A DNA stretch of 6,021 bases from Nitrospira sp. (GTDB taxonomy: Bacteria; Nitrospirota; Nitrospiria; Nitrospirales; Nitrospiraceae). The stretch spans positions 1-6,021 of the forward strand of contig JAAUPT010000119.1 in assembly GCA_012032965.1 (NCBI GenBank), written 5' to 3'. Below the pieces are notes generated by a model. The model was not told where the DNA came from, did no database searches, and worked only from the letters and a program-made list of their open reading frames with translations. Position numbers and translations under genes: made by a program. This document shows, piece by piece, positions 1-5,258 of the stretch. Numbering within the stretch: position 1 is the stretch's first letter; each line of letters opens with the position of its first letter.

Positions 1-198
1 GCGTCCCTGCGATTTTGTCTGGATAAAGCGCCGATCGATTTCAAGGATGCCGGCCTGCTCAGGAATTTCTTGACGGAGCGGGGGCGTATCGTTCCTCGCC
101 GCATTTCCGGAAATTGCATGCGCCATCAGCGTGAGCTGACAGTGGCTGTGAAACGGGCTCGGCATATCGCCATCATCAGCTTTGCCGAGGAGCGATAA
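1..198 (+). CDS. rpsR: 30S ribosomal protein S18, 3' part (5' end outside window)
   Basis: The frame is open from base 1 to the TAA at 196-198 and gives the last 65 residues of S18, a small-subunit protein of the platform that contacts S6 and 16S rRNA. Family landmarks are visible in order: RFC (residues 4-6 of the fragment), [19 protein letters not shown] (12-30), PRRISGNC (32-39), HQR (42-44) and VKRARHIAI (51-59). S18 is usually about 70-90 residues, so roughly 10-25 residues are missing on the left. In zinc-type S18 proteins the early motif is CxFC and the later one CxxH. Here the fragment has LRFC, so the first cysteine appears replaced by leucine, while the second cysteine (6), the third (39) and the histidine (42) remain. 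The next gene starts about 60 bases downstream with no terminator between, so co-transcription is likely. Identification is secure; only the N-terminus is unseen. Confidence 0.96.
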   Translation, partial: ASLRFCLDKAPIDFKDAGLLRNFLTERGRIVPRRISGNCMRHQRELTVAVKRARHIAIISFAEER

Positions 199-250
199 CG
201 AACGTGATCGGTGATTCCGACGCATGGAGATGGGGCTGCAGCACGTTGTC

Positions 251-254
251 GAGG
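251..254 (+). promoter_or_regulatory. Ribosome binding site deciding the yceD start
   Basis: GAGG lies 6 bases before the ATG at 261. It supports that ATG over the ATG at 255, which it abuts with no spacer. A rival GAGGAG at 187-192, inside the end of rpsR, could serve a GTG at 204 with an 11-base spacer, but that start would add 19 residues of unfamiliar sequence. Confidence 0.5.
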
Positions 255-260
255 ATGACC

Positions 261-854
261 ATGGATATCTTGACACCGAAAATCGCGGACATCACGGCAG
301 AAGGCCTTTCCTTGTCGGGGGACCTTACAGGCGAAGAGCTGGGGTTGGCCGATGCAGATGTGTCTATTCGCGGAACGGTGGCCATAGGACTGGATCTTCG
401 TGCGATCGAGCGGACTATCTGTGTGACCGGAGTCGTGGAAGGAACGGCGATTCGCCAGTGTGTGCGGTGTCTCAAGGATTTCGACGACCCGCTGGCGTTT
501 TCGTTGCGTGTCGCGTACGAACGGGAACTGAAGGCGACGGCGTCTGCTTCAAAGCGAGGCGATGGACGAAAGAAAAAGGCGACGACGCTCCCTGAGGTTG
601 AACAGGACGAGCAGAACGACGACCTGTATTACTTTACCGGTGATCAGCTGGAGCTGGCGCCAATGTTACGCGAGCAATTGATTCTCGCATCTCCGATGCA
701 TCCCTTGTGTTCAGAGGGATGCCTCGGGTTATGTGCCCGTTGTGGCAAAGACTTGAATGAAGGACCTTGTCATTGTGTGGTGGACCAGACGGGAAGTCCA
801 TTTCAGGTCTTGCGCACGATGAAGGAAAAGCTACGAGAGTCCGGCAATCGCTGA
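261..854 (+). CDS. yceD: YceD/DUF177 family protein, cysteine-rich, putative 23S rRNA metabolism factor
   Basis: A 197-residue protein from the chosen ATG. The N-terminal part (about 1-90) is a beta-rich region with CVRC at 67-70. A charged, low-complexity linker (about 91-122) contains the basic run KRGDGRKKK. The C-terminal module carries Cys150, Cys154, Cys158, Cys161, Cys170 and Cys172 around the signature GLCARCG and DLN, which is typical of DUF177 and suggests metal binding. Family knowledge: DUF177 proteins are encoded next to rpmF in many bacteria, and E. coli and plastid homologues have been linked to 23S rRNA accumulation. The biochemical activity is not established. E. coli YceD is slightly shorter (about 173 residues). 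The immediate neighbour rpmF, 36 bases downstream, confirms the assignment. The start is the least certain point: GTG 204 and ATG 255 are in frame, but 261 has the better-placed GAGG and gives MDILTPKIADI, a family-like N-terminus. Confidence 0.88.
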   Translation: MDILTPKIADITAEGLSLSGDLTGEELGLADADVSIRGTVAIGLDLRAIERTICVTGVVEGTAIRQCVRCLKDFDDPLAFSLRVAYERELKATASASKRGDGRKKKATTLPEVEQDEQNDDLYYFTGDQLELAPMLREQLILASPMHPLCSEGCLGLCARCGKDLNEGPCHCVVDQTGSPFQVLRTMKEKLRESGNR

Positions 855-879
855 TTGACGATCAGGATCGAGCGGAAAT

Positions 880-885
880 AAGGAG
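880..885 (+). promoter_or_regulatory. Ribosome binding site of rpmF
   Basis: AAGGAG ends 5 bases before the rpmF ATG. It is a near-consensus Shine-Dalgarno sequence, as expected for a highly expressed ribosomal protein gene. Confidence 0.8.
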
Positions 886-890
886 TTACC

Positions 891-1076
891 ATGCCCAATC
901 CAAAACATAAACATTCACGGGCGAGACGTGATAAGCGCCGTACTCAAAAGCTGCGCATAACCCCACCAGGAATGGCCGTGTGTCCGCAGTGCCACGAGTT
1001 GAAGTTGCCGCATTACACGTGTCTGAATTGCGGTACCTACAAGGGCAAGGCCGTCATTCAGGTCGAGGAAGCGTAA
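891..1076 (+). CDS. rpmF: 50S ribosomal protein L32, zinc-ribbon form
   Basis: A complete 61-residue L32, the usual size. The N-terminal MPNPKHKHSRARRDKRR segment is the conserved basic rRNA-binding tail (family form MAVPKRKTSKSRRDKRR). A zinc ribbon follows, with Cys31-x2-Cys34 and Cys44-x2-Cys47, so this is the four-cysteine (C+) paralogue type rather than the cysteine-free form used under zinc limitation. The C-terminus GTYKGKAVI (48-56) is also typical. L32 is a late-assembling protein of the large subunit near the peptidyl transferase region. The gene sits between yceD and plsX exactly as in many bacteria. The AAGGAG ribosome site fixes the start. I see no T-rich terminator after the stop, so readthrough into plsX is likely, with the following 222-base leader possibly modulating it. 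Confidence 0.97.
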   Translation: MPNPKHKHSRARRDKRRTQKLRITPPGMAVCPQCHELKLPHYTCLNCGTYKGKAVIQVEEA

Positions 1077-1097
1077 GCAGAATGTCGAACATCCGCC

Positions 1098-1138
1098 AGC
1101 GTGCCACGACGCCACGCGTTGACGGGGCAAGGCACGTT
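1098..1138 (+). other. Possible RNA hairpin in the rpmF-plsX gap
   Basis: AGCGTGCC (1098-1105) can pair with GGCACGTT (1131-1138), giving 8 pairs including one G-T. The 25-base loop contains a smaller GCC/GGC pairing (1111-1113 with 1126-1128). No U-run follows, so it is not a canonical intrinsic terminator. It could be an mRNA processing or stability element, or chance. Confidence 0.25.
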
Positions 1139-1251
1139 CATCACGAGCTTACGTACAATCTTGGTTGTAACGGTGAAGGCCGCTCAGTGTGCACATCGGT
1201 CCGTTGCCTTAAGTTCCCAGCGCGTTGGGTGTGAACCAAAGGGGGCGACGC

Positions 1252-1284
1252 ATGGTCAGCCACTCTTTCCGACACCATCTGTGA
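1252..1284 (+). CDS. Possible 10-codon leader ORF before plsX
   Basis: ATG at 1252 opens a short frame encoding MVSHSFRHHL, ending at TGA 1282-1284. It is preceded by AAAGGGGG (1238-1245) with a 6-base spacer, the only good Shine-Dalgarno-like sequence in the rpmF-plsX gap. Its stop overlaps GTG 1281-1283, which is in frame with plsX, giving a GTGA stop-start junction of the kind used in translational coupling. The plsX starts themselves (GTG 1281, ATG 1299) have no ribosome site of their own. The peptide resembles nothing I know. A one-base sequencing or real frameshift would fuse it to PlsX, so it could also be a remnant of an extended N-terminus. Existence as a translated peptide is inference only. 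Confidence 0.3.
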   Translation: MVSHSFRHHL

Positions 1285-1298
1285 ATACACCATCTCGT

Positions 1299-2318
1299 AT
1301 GAAGATTGCGCTTGATGCGGTGGGGGGCGATCATGGTCCCGCGCCGTGTATCGAGGGCGCTGTTCAGGCCGTGAAAGAACTCGACGTCGAGATCATTCTC
1401 GTCGGCGATGAAACGATTCTCAAGCAGGAATGTGCGCGTCTTGCCTGTCACGATTCCCGCATTTCTATTCGACATGCGTCCCAAGTTGTTGAGATGCATG
1501 AATCGCCTGCCACGGTTGCACGGAAGAAGCGGAACTCGTCTATCTGGATCGGAACGGAGCTCGTGAAGAACGGTCAGGCTGAGGCGATTGTCAGTCCCGG
1601 CAATACCGGGGCCAGCATGGTAGCCTCGTTCTTCTTGTTAGGGTTGGCGAAGGGGGTTGAACGACCGGCCATTGCGACCAGCCTGCCGACGCTGAGTGGG
1701 GAAGCGATCATGCTGGATGTCGGAGCGAATGTCGACTGCACGGCCGAGCATCTTGAGCAATTCGCGTTGATGGGGAACGAATATGGAAAGCACCTGCTTG
1801 GAAAGCCGAATCCTCGTGTCGGTCTTCTGAGTATCGGAGAGGAAGACAGTAAAGGCAACGAAGTCACCAAAGAGGCGTTTAAGCGGCTCAAGGGGAGTTC
1901 GATGAATTTCGTCGGGAATGTTGAAGGGCGCGATGTGTACAGTGGAATCGCCGATATCGTCGTGTGTGACGGGTTCATCGGCAATGTCGCCCTGAAGATT
2001 TCCGAAGGGGTTGCCGCGATGATCAAGCGGCTTCTGCTCAAGGAAATTTCGGGTCATTTTCTTGGCCGGCTCGCGTATCCCTTCATTTCAGGTCCGCTAC
2101 AGAATCTCAAGCGGAAAATCGACTATGCCGAGTTCGGCGGCGCTCCGCTCCTCGGAGTGAATGGGATTACGATGATTTGTCATGGGCGATCGTCGGCTAA
2201 AGCTATTAAGAATGCGATTCGACGAGCCAAAGGGATGGCGGATGGCAGGGTCCCAGAGCTGATCCAACAGGATATTGAGGCCAGTCACTCCCAGCCACCG
2301 GTGGAACTCGAGACATGA
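1299..2318 (+). CDS. plsX: Phosphate acyltransferase PlsX (acyl-ACP:phosphate)
   Basis: From ATG 1299 the product is 339 residues, the normal length of PlsX, a peripheral membrane enzyme that converts acyl-ACP and inorganic phosphate to acyl phosphate, the donor used by PlsY to start phospholipid synthesis. Family blocks appear in order: KIALDAVGGDHGP (2-14), SPGNTGA (99-105), MLDVGANVDC (138-147), GLLSIGEE (175-182), GNVEGRD (206-212), CDGFIGNVALK (223-233), YAEFGGAPLLGV (276-287) and CHGRSSAKAI (294-303). The start at MKIALDA matches the family N-terminus, but it lacks a Shine-Dalgarno sequence. GTG 1281 would add six residues and overlaps the stop of a possible leader ORF, so it is a real alternative. 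The stop overlaps the fabH start by 4 bases (ATGA), implying coupled translation. A typical PlsX has a small residue where Trp83 sits here (SSIWIG), a minor oddity. Confidence 0.95.
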   Translation: MKIALDAVGGDHGPAPCIEGAVQAVKELDVEIILVGDETILKQECARLACHDSRISIRHASQVVEMHESPATVARKKRNSSIWIGTELVKNGQAEAIVSPGNTGASMVASFFLLGLAKGVERPAIATSLPTLSGEAIMLDVGANVDCTAEHLEQFALMGNEYGKHLLGKPNPRVGLLSIGEEDSKGNEVTKEAFKRLKGSSMNFVGNVEGRDVYSGIADIVVCDGFIGNVALKISEGVAAMIKRLLLKEISGHFLGRLAYPFISGPLQNLKRKIDYAEFGGAPLLGVNGITMICHGRSSAKAIKNAIRRAKGMADGRVPELIQQDIEASHSQPPVELET

Positions 2319-3289
2319 AAGCGTGTATTGCCGGGACCGGTTCCTATGCTCCTACGAGAGTGCTGACCAATGCGGACCTTGAGCGCATGGTTGCCACATC
2401 CGATGAGTGGATCCGAGAGCGGACCGGTATCCGAGAGCGTCGAATTGCAGCGACCGGAGAAGCTTGCTCGGACTTGGCGGTTCAAGCCGGGAGGCGGGCC
2501 CTCACAGCGGCCGGTGTGACGGCGACCGATCTCGATATGATTCTGGTCGCGACGTGCACGGGCGATTTTCCTCTTCCGGCAACCGCGTGCCTGGTGCAGC
2601 ATCAACTTGGCGCGACGAAAGCAGGGGCGTGTGACCTTTCTGCGGCCTGCTGCGGGTTTGTCTACGCGTTGTCCGTGGCGGACGCCTACATCAAGACAGG
2701 GATGCGTCACGTCCTCGTGATCGGATCCGAAGTGATGTCCGCCATTACTGATTGGACTGACCGAAATACCTGTGTGCTATTCGGAGATGGAGCAGGAGCG
2801 GTGGTCCTCAGTGCGAGCGATGGAGAGAGGGGGATTCTTTCCACTGATCTCCGTTCCGACGGAACTCTCTGCGAGTTGATTATGGTGCCGGGAGGAGGCT
2901 CACGGACTCCGCCGTCCGAAAAAGTGATCACGGAGCGGCTGCACACTATCAAGATGAAGGGAAACGAGACGTTCAAAGTCGCGGTACGCACGTTGGAAGA
3001 AATTGCGCGCACGACACTGTCATCCAATCATTTCCGGGTGGAGGATCTCGATCTGTATGTCCCGCATCAGGCCAATGTGCGGATACTCAGGGCGGTGATG
3101 GAACGGCTCGGTCTTCCGATCGAAAAAGTGCTCCTGAATCTCGATCGCTATGGGAATACGTCGGCAGCATCCATTCCGATCGCGCTGGATCAAGCGGTTC
3201 GCGAGGGGCGCATCAAAGAGGGGTCGTTGGTGATGCTCGGTGCGTTTGGGGCTGGATTGACGTGGGCCTCTGCAATGATCCGATGGTAG
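2315..3289 (+). CDS. fabH: Beta-ketoacyl-ACP synthase III (FabH)
   Basis: A complete 324-residue KAS III, near the E. coli length of 317. It condenses acetyl-CoA (or another acyl-CoA primer) with malonyl-ACP to start type II fatty acid synthesis in the cytosol. The catalytic triad is intact: Cys112 in DLSAACCGF, His251 in VPHQAN and Asn281 in YGNTSAASIP. Other landmarks are the N-terminal GTGSYAP, the DEWIRERTGIRERR block (30-43) that helps bind CoA, FGDGAGAVVL (156-165) and the C-terminal GAFGAGLTWAS (309-319). The residue after the nucleophile is Cys113, where family members usually have Ser, Ala or Thr. The start overlaps the plsX stop (ATGA). Only a weak GGTGG (2300-2304), inside the palindrome CCACCGGTGG, lies upstream, so coupling from plsX is probably important. 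Primer preference (acetyl versus branched) cannot be read from the sequence. Confidence 0.97.
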   Translation: MKACIAGTGSYAPTRVLTNADLERMVATSDEWIRERTGIRERRIAATGEACSDLAVQAGRRALTAAGVTATDLDMILVATCTGDFPLPATACLVQHQLGATKAGACDLSAACCGFVYALSVADAYIKTGMRHVLVIGSEVMSAITDWTDRNTCVLFGDGAGAVVLSASDGERGILSTDLRSDGTLCELIMVPGGGSRTPPSEKVITERLHTIKMKGNETFKVAVRTLEEIARTTLSSNHFRVEDLDLYVPHQANVRILRAVMERLGLPIEKVLLNLDRYGNTSAASIPIALDQAVREGRIKEGSLVMLGAFGAGLTWASAMIRW

Positions 3290-3316
3290 GCGACCGCTCT
3301 ATGAGGGACCAGCAAG

Positions 3317-3336
3317 GTGGAGGTGCAAGACCTCAC
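3317..3336 (+). other. Small hairpin in the fabH-fabD gap
   Basis: GTGGAGGT (3317-3324) can pair with ACCTCAC (3330-3336) through seven pairs with one bulged G and a 5-base loop GCAAG. No T-run follows, so a Rho-independent terminator is unlikely. It lies about 80 bases before fabD and could mark an mRNA end or processing point upstream of the candidate fabD promoter. Confidence 0.3.
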
Positions 3337-3374
3337 GGTTGCAATGAGAAAGTGACAGGTGAAAACTTTTCCCG

Positions 3375-3405
3375 TTGACTTTGCACGGTATTTCTAAGAT
3401 ATCTA
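3375..3405 (+). promoter_or_regulatory. Candidate internal promoter directly upstream of fabD
   Basis: TTGACT (3375-3380) matches five of six bases of the sigma-70 -35 consensus. An AT-rich patch follows at 3389-3405 (TATTTCTAAGATATCTA). The -10 choice is unclear: GATATC at 3398-3403 gives the ideal 17-base spacing but matches poorly, while TAAGAT at 3395-3400 matches better (4 of 6) with a short 14-base spacing. Either would place the transcription start at or within a few bases of the fabD ATG at 3413, so the fabD mRNA from this promoter would be leaderless or nearly so. This fits the absence of a Shine-Dalgarno sequence. Confidence 0.35.
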
Positions 3406-3412
3406 ACCCCCC

Positions 3413-4357
3413 ATGACTCAAGGAATCGGGTTTGTTTTCCCAGGACAGGGGTCCCAATCGGTTGGAATGGGGAAGTTGCTCTATGACGCGCATCCCTCGG
3501 TGAAATCCGTCTACGATGAGGCATCCTCAGTGTTGGGATACGATGTCGCGACATTGTGTTTTACCGGACCTCCTCAACGGCTCAATCTCACGGAATTCAC
3601 TCAGCCGGCCTTACTGGCCAGCAGCATGGCGGCATTCAAACTCTTGGAGCCGGTGGGGCTCAAGCCGGTTGCGGTGGCTGGCCATAGTTTAGGCGAGTAC
3701 TCGGCGTTGGTTGTGGCAGGCGGCCTCACATTTCGAGATGCGGTCGGCCTCGTTCAAAAACGTGGGCGCTACATGTCTGAAGCCGTGGCTCCAGGCACTG
3801 GTCTGGTGGCTGCGCTATTGGGTTTGACGGCCGAGGTTGTGAAAGATGTGTGCCGCCTTGCCTCACCTACCGGGGTTGTTGCGGCTGCCAATTTCAACTC
3901 ACCGGGGCAGGTTGTTATTGCCGGTGAAAAAGCAGCGGTCGAACGGGCGATCGAATTGGCCAAAGGCCAAGGTTGTAAAAAAGCCATTCCTCTCCCGGTG
4001 AGTGTGCCGGTCCATACTCCGTTGATGCAGCACGCTGCCGATCGATTAGCGCAGGACTTGGCCAAAGTTTCGTGGTCGGACCTCCGCGTACCTCTCGTGA
4101 ACAATGCTGAAGCGAAAGCGATCAGCCGGGCCAACGAGATTCAAGCGTCGCTGATTCGCCAGTTGCCGTCTTCTGTATTGTGGGAAGATACCATACATAC
4201 GATGGGGATGATGGGTGTCACGACGTTTATCGAGGTCGGCCCAGGAACCGTCTTAACTGGATTGATCAAACGAATTCTCCCGGACGCGAGCTTATTGAAT
4301 GTGAATGACCCAACGTCGTTGGACACGACACTCGCGGCGGTCAGTTCACCTGATTAA
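3413..4357 (+). CDS. fabD: Malonyl-CoA:ACP transacylase (FabD)
   Basis: A complete 314-residue FabD, close to the E. coli 309. It transfers malonyl from CoA to the phosphopantetheine arm of ACP, supplying the extender for FabH and FabF. Seen in the sequence: FPGQGSQ at 9-15 (oxyanion hole), the nucleophile Ser92 in GHSLGEY, Arg117 in QKRGR (binds the malonyl carboxylate), the catalytic His201 in VPVHTPLM, Gln250, and the late FIEVGPGTVL block (272-281). The start is well fixed, because an in-frame TAA lies at 3404-3406 and the GQGSQ motif must sit near the N-terminus. The bases before the ATG are CCCCCC, the opposite of a Shine-Dalgarno sequence. Initiation therefore probably does not use the anti-SD route. 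The 123-base gap after fabH and the promoter-like element suggest partly independent transcription. Confidence 0.97.
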   Translation: MTQGIGFVFPGQGSQSVGMGKLLYDAHPSVKSVYDEASSVLGYDVATLCFTGPPQRLNLTEFTQPALLASSMAAFKLLEPVGLKPVAVAGHSLGEYSALVVAGGLTFRDAVGLVQKRGRYMSEAVAPGTGLVAALLGLTAEVVKDVCRLASPTGVVAAANFNSPGQVVIAGEKAAVERAIELAKGQGCKKAIPLPVSVPVHTPLMQHAADRLAQDLAKVSWSDLRVPLVNNAEAKAISRANEIQASLIRQLPSSVLWEDTIHTMGMMGVTTFIEVGPGTVLTGLIKRILPDASLLNVNDPTSLDTTLAAVSSPD

Positions 4358-4398
4358 CCGTACAGAGGAAACCAGGTGACGAACTCCCTGTCAGCCTG
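4343..4398 (+). other. Two mutually exclusive hairpins across the fabD stop and fabD-fabG gap
   Basis: The segment CAGGTGAC (4373-4380) has two possible partners. Upstream, TCACCTG (4346-4352, just before the fabD stop) pairs perfectly with CAGGTGA over seven bases; alternatively AGTTC plus ACCTG (4343-4352) pairs with CAGGT and GAACT (4373-4385) around a 3-base bulge. Downstream, GTCAGCCTG (4390-4398) pairs with CAGGTGAC over eight bases with one bulged C. A ribosome finishing fabD would cover the upstream arm and favour the downstream hairpin. Neither is followed by a T-run. The fabG ribosome site (4413-4418) stays outside both. Confidence 0.3.
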
Positions 4399-4412
4399 TT
4401 AACGTATTGCCT

Positions 4413-4418
4413 GAAAGG
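4413..4418 (+). promoter_or_regulatory. Ribosome binding site deciding the fabG start
   Basis: GAAAGG ends 6 bases before ATG 4425. This supports that start over the in-frame TTG at 4407, which would lie upstream of this site and add six residues not seen in the family. Confidence 0.6.
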
Positions 4419-4424
4419 TCTGTC

Positions 4425-5168
4425 ATGTCGCTACAAGGAAAAACTGCGATCGTCACCGGTGCCGCTCAAGGGATCGGTCGGGCCATTGCCGAAAATCTTG
4501 CTCAAGCTGGTGCTGATGTCGCTGTGGCCGATCTCGATCCTGGGCGTTCTTTGGAAACGGTCGGAGCTATCGAGAAGCTGGGAAGAAAGGCCCTGAACCT
4601 CAAAGTCAACGTCGCGGACACCAACGATACCAAGGCGATGGCTGAGCAGGTAATCAAGGCTTGGGGAAAGATCGACATCCTGGTCAACAACGCTGGGATT
4701 ACCCGCGATGGGCTGCTCTTGCGGATGAAAGAGGAAGATTGGAATCTGGTGCTTCAGATCAACCTGAACGGCACCTTTAATTGTACGAAGGCCGTGTTGC
4801 AGCCGATGACCAAGCAACGGTATGGTCGGATCGTGAATATTGCATCGATCGTCGGGGTCATCGGCAATGCAGGACAAGCGAATTATTCGGCGTCCAAGGC
4901 CGCTGTGATCGGGTTTACCAAAACCGTCGGACGAGAATACGCCAGTCGCAATGTTACGGTGAATGCGGTGGCGCCCGGTTTTATTGATACGGCTATGACC
5001 CACGGCCTTCCCACCGATGTGAAAGACACATTGCTGAAACAAATCCCGTTGGGGCGGTTGGGGACGTCGGGAGATGTGGCTGCGGCCGTGCGGTTCCTCG
5101 TGTCCGAGGAGGCGGCGTACATTACCGGTCATGTCCTACATGTGAACGGCGGGATGTTGATGGTCTAG
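4425..5168 (+). CDS. fabG: 3-oxoacyl-ACP reductase (FabG), NADPH-dependent SDR
   Basis: A 247-residue classical short-chain dehydrogenase/reductase, close to the E. coli FabG length of 244. It reduces 3-ketoacyl-ACP to 3-hydroxyacyl-ACP, the first reduction of each elongation cycle. Seen: the glycine-rich cofactor loop TGAAQGIG (11-18), NNAG (88-91), and the SDR tetrad Asn113, Ser141, Tyr154 and Lys158 (YSASK). PGFIDTAM at 184-191 is the typical FabG loop after the active site, and the C-terminus TGHVLHVNGGMLM (234-246) is also a FabG signature. The location between fabD and acpP separates it from the many other SDR enzymes and makes the FabG call firm. It is 67 bases after fabD and 90 before acpP, so it is probably part of the same transcript. 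Confidence 0.96.
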   Translation: MSLQGKTAIVTGAAQGIGRAIAENLAQAGADVAVADLDPGRSLETVGAIEKLGRKALNLKVNVADTNDTKAMAEQVIKAWGKIDILVNNAGITRDGLLLRMKEEDWNLVLQINLNGTFNCTKAVLQPMTKQRYGRIVNIASIVGVIGNAGQANYSASKAAVIGFTKTVGREYASRNVTVNAVAPGFIDTAMTHGLPTDVKDTLLKQIPLGRLGTSGDVAAAVRFLVSEEAAYITGHVLHVNGGMLMV

Positions 5169-5205
5169 GGGTAGTGAATTGTTTGGGCACACGGCCGTCA
5201 CAGAT

Positions 5206-5215
5206 CCCCATGGGG
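5206..5215 (+). repeat. Perfect palindrome in the acpP 5' leader
   Basis: CCCCATGGGG is a perfect 10-base palindrome about 45 bases before acpP. The CCCC arm (with the preceding T) could also pair with GGGGA at 5237-5241, immediately beside the acpP ribosome site. A second palindrome, ACGGCCGT, is at 5191-5198. They could be protein-binding sites or RNA structure elements; no known operator is recognised. Confidence 0.3.
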
Positions 5216-5240
5216 CGGTGCAGAGGGAGTCATACTGGGG

Positions 5241-5248
5241 AAGGAGGT
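5241..5248 (+). promoter_or_regulatory. Very strong ribosome binding site of acpP
   Basis: AAGGAGGT is fully complementary to the usual 3' end of 16S rRNA. The spacing to ATG 5259 is 10 bases, slightly long. It is the best Shine-Dalgarno sequence in the window, fitting the high abundance expected of acyl carrier protein. Confidence 0.85.
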
Positions 5249-5258
5249 AGTCATAGCG

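Noticed and set aside
204..260. GTG 204 as the yceD start, with GAGGAG at 187-192.
   Set aside because: The 19 added residues look unlike a DUF177 N-terminus and ATG 261 has a better-spaced GAGG. It is kept as a possible alternative only.
1119..1159. TTGACG (1119-1124) with TACAAT (1154-1159) as a promoter.
   Set aside because: The spacing is 29 bases, far from the 16-18 needed, and no good partner for either element lies at the right distance.
1101..1298. Upstream extension of plsX to GTG 1101, giving a 405-residue protein.
   Set aside because: The extra 66 residues do not resemble PlsX. The family N-terminus starts at ATG 1299 and the normal length is about 330-345 residues; there is no ribosome site at 1101.
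1574..2057. Long open frames on the minus strand inside plsX, and similar ones inside fabD (3769-4134) and fabG (4431-5132).
   Set aside because: They lie antisense to genes with intact family motifs, resemble no known proteins, and are expected in G+C-rich coding DNA.
2411..2439. Direct repeat ATCCGAGAGCG at 2411-2421 and 2429-2439 inside fabH.
   Set aside because: It encodes the IRERTGIRER motif, whose repeated residues belong to the FabH CoA-binding segment, so the DNA repeat follows from protein sequence.
4407..4424. TTG 4407 as the fabG start.
   Set aside because: The GAAAGG ribosome site lies downstream of it and correctly spaced for ATG 4425, which also gives the usual FabG N-terminus.
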